Of a stretch of DNA of 16,346 nucleotides, positions 15,567 through 16,346 are shown one piece after another. The position numbers and the translations under genes were made by a program. The stretch is from Planctomycetales bacterium (GTDB taxonomy: Bacteria; Planctomycetota; Phycisphaerae; SM23-33), in assembly GCA_030631125.1 (NCBI GenBank), contig DAOVLS010000012.1, positions 1-16,346 on the forward strand. Direction: 5' to 3'. Within the stretch, counting starts at the first letter, position 1. The number at the start of each line of letters is the position of its first letter. The notes beneath the pieces were generated by a model that searched no databases, was not told the origin of the DNA, and was given only the letters and a program-made list of their open reading frames with translations.

Positions 15567-15643
15567 GCCAACTGGACTCGGACTGGTCTGGAACTGAATT
15601 GGCACTGTTTTGGAACACGTTCTGTACCAAAACTGTACCAAAA
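15567..15643. repeat. Seven contiguous 11-bp phased units beside the tRNA fragment
   Basis: Two exact tandem copies of CTGTACCAAAA (15622-15632, 15633-15643) abut a run of degenerate 11-bp units on the plus strand: TGGAACACGTT (15611-15621), TGGCACTGTTT (15600-15610), TGGAACTGAAT (15589-15599), TCGGACTGGTC (15578-15588) and a weak GCCAACTGGAC (15567-15577). The shared core is TGGNACTG, and its reverse complement matches the TGTACCA of the exact pair, so the array switches orientation at 15621/15622. The period of 11 bp is about one helical turn and not a multiple of three. It may be recombinase arm sites or regulator sites. Confidence 0.6.
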
Positions 15644-15837
15644 ACCGGACTCCCCCCATGGGGCATACACCAGATATAGAGTCATCGCCTTCGATCACTT
15701 CAGTTACCACAATGAGCAGCGTAAGCGCTCGCCCCGGTTTCTGCCTTGCCTGAAAGCGATGCCCCGCCAATAATAGAGCCGGTCGCTGGGTGTCGTGACC
15801 TAGTTCAGGACCAAGGGCTTTTAGAGGATGTGGAGAC
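15644..15837. other. Gene-free stretch between the 11-bp array and the TetR gene
   Basis: No recognisable coding region was found. Open frames here on the minus strand carry no family signature; one might be the eroded tail of an integrase, but nothing proves it. A plus-strand promoter for the TetR gene is possible (next entry). Confidence 0.4.
15746..15774 (+). promoter_or_regulatory. Possible promoter of the TetR gene
   Basis: The plus strand has TTGCCT (15746-15751), a 17-bp spacer and AATAAT (15769-15774), about 60 bp before the TetR ATG. The hexamers are imperfect, so this is tentative. Confidence 0.35.
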
Positions 15838-16346
15838 ATGGCAGAAGATGATGCACAGTTGGGGGCGAAACGGCGAGCGATTCTTGACGCCGCGCAGGGG
15901 GCCTTTGACGTTCGGGGTTATGAAGCGGCAACGATGGAAGACGTCGCAGAGAAGGCTGGGGTCTCCAAGGGGACTTTGTACAATTACTTCCAGAACAAAG
16001 AGGACCTTTTTGCAAAGGTGTTTTCGGAGAGGCTGTCCGGCGATCAGACGGAACTGGACCATCTGGCAGAAGAGCCTTTACCCGCCATGGAGAAACTCTG
16101 TCATCTAATGGACCATGTTTTCGACCAGCTGGAGTTCTACACTAATTCTGGCAGACTGGTAATGGAACTTTGGGCTCACGCTGCTCGGCAACAGAAGGAG
16201 GAGGAATTAGCTACAAGCGTCGCACAGACCAACACCCGATGGCGAAAGCGGATCGAGGCCATCCTTGTAGAAGGTATCGCTGGTGGCGAGTTTGCCCGTC
16301 GTTTCGATCCGTCCGTGATGGCTTCTCTGGTCTGGTCCACAATCAA
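15838..16346 (+). CDS. TetR/AcrR-family transcriptional regulator (3' end outside window)
   Basis: I translated this from ATG 15838; it stays open to the right edge (169 residues visible). AGAGGA (15823-15828) and GGAG (15832-15835) precede the start. The N-terminal DNA-binding domain is typical: RRAILDAAQGAFDVRGYEAATMEDVA leads into the helix-turn-helix at about 33-51 (VAEKAGVSKGTLYNYF), followed by QNKEDLF. The remaining part is the helical ligand-binding and dimerisation domain (LVMELWAHAARQ, IEAILVEGIAGGEF), which varies with ligand. TetR proteins usually repress a neighbouring gene, often an efflux pump or detoxification enzyme, which would lie beyond the right edge. It is the only gene on the plus strand and lies on the element side of the tRNA fragment, so it is probably cargo of an integrated element. 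Confidence 0.92.
   Translation, partial: MAEDDAQLGAKRRAILDAAQGAFDVRGYEAATMEDVAEKAGVSKGTLYNYFQNKEDLFAKVFSERLSGDQTELDHLAEEPLPAMEKLCHLMDHVFDQLEFYTNSGRLVMELWAHAARQQKEEELATSVAQTNTRWRKRIEAILVEGIAGGEFARRFDPSVMASLVWSTI

Noticed and set aside
15567..15643. CRISPR array
   Set aside because: The units are 11 bp with no spacers, so it does not fit any CRISPR repeat-spacer layout.
15454..15666. Short minus-strand frame running through the 11-bp array into the tRNA fragment
   Set aside because: It translates the tRNA scar (EGYRFESCRA), has no recombinase motif, and meets a stop just upstream. It could be an eroded integrase tail but cannot be supported as a gene.

Overview
The window looks like planctomycete chromosome (Planctomycetota, probably a Phycisphaerae-type lineage). 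This rests on the gene content: large secreted TPR proteins, a secreted squalene-cyclase-like toroid protein with DUF4159-type domains, a heparinase II/III-type polysaccharide lyase, and a fused ADP-forming acyl-CoA synthetase beside a CoA-transferase/GNAT fusion. The assignment is inference from family distribution, not from a marker gene. Every convincing gene from 1 to 15173 lies on the minus strand. Only the TetR gene at the right edge is on the plus strand.

Region A (1-5110, minus) is an acetyl-CoA/acylation operon, read right to left. It holds an AcuC-type deacetylase, a fused alpha-beta ADP-forming acetyl-CoA synthetase (ATGA overlap with acuC), and, 13 bp later, an acetyl-CoA hydrolase/4-hydroxybutyrate-CoA-transferase-like enzyme with a C-terminal GNAT domain that runs off the left edge. 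One transcript therefore appears to encode acetate/acetyl-CoA interconversion, a candidate lysine acetyltransferase and a candidate deacetylase. A perfect 12-bp palindrome and an AT-rich promoter-like region precede acuC.

Region B (5127-6951, minus) is one secreted TPR-containing protein with its own promoter and a long GC-rich leader. Its real start is a GTG at 6732 with a strong ribosome binding site, not an upstream ATG.

Region C (7103-10061, minus) is an operon of a YjbQ-family enzyme, a secreted heparinase II/III-like polysaccharide lyase and a small two-helix membrane protein. A near-consensus promoter drives it. A good intrinsic terminator lies between that promoter and the first start codon, so the leader is either an attenuator or a separate small RNA of about 80 nt.

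Region D (10125-15274, minus) is a two-gene operon of exported proteins: a giant TPR protein, then a toroid/DUF4159 protein 18 bp downstream.

Region E (15461-16346) looks like the edge of an integrated element. It has a 3' fragment of tRNA-Arg(TCG) lacking the 5' half (a typical displaced attachment site), a cluster of 11-bp helically phased repeats beside it, a strand switch, and a TetR regulator truncated by the window edge. No integrase is visible in the window.

No CRISPR array, rRNA, complete tRNA or insertion sequence was seen. The most unusual signals are the promoter/terminator leader before yjbQ, the phased 11-bp array at the tRNA fragment, and the combined acetylation/deacetylation/acetyl-CoA operon.
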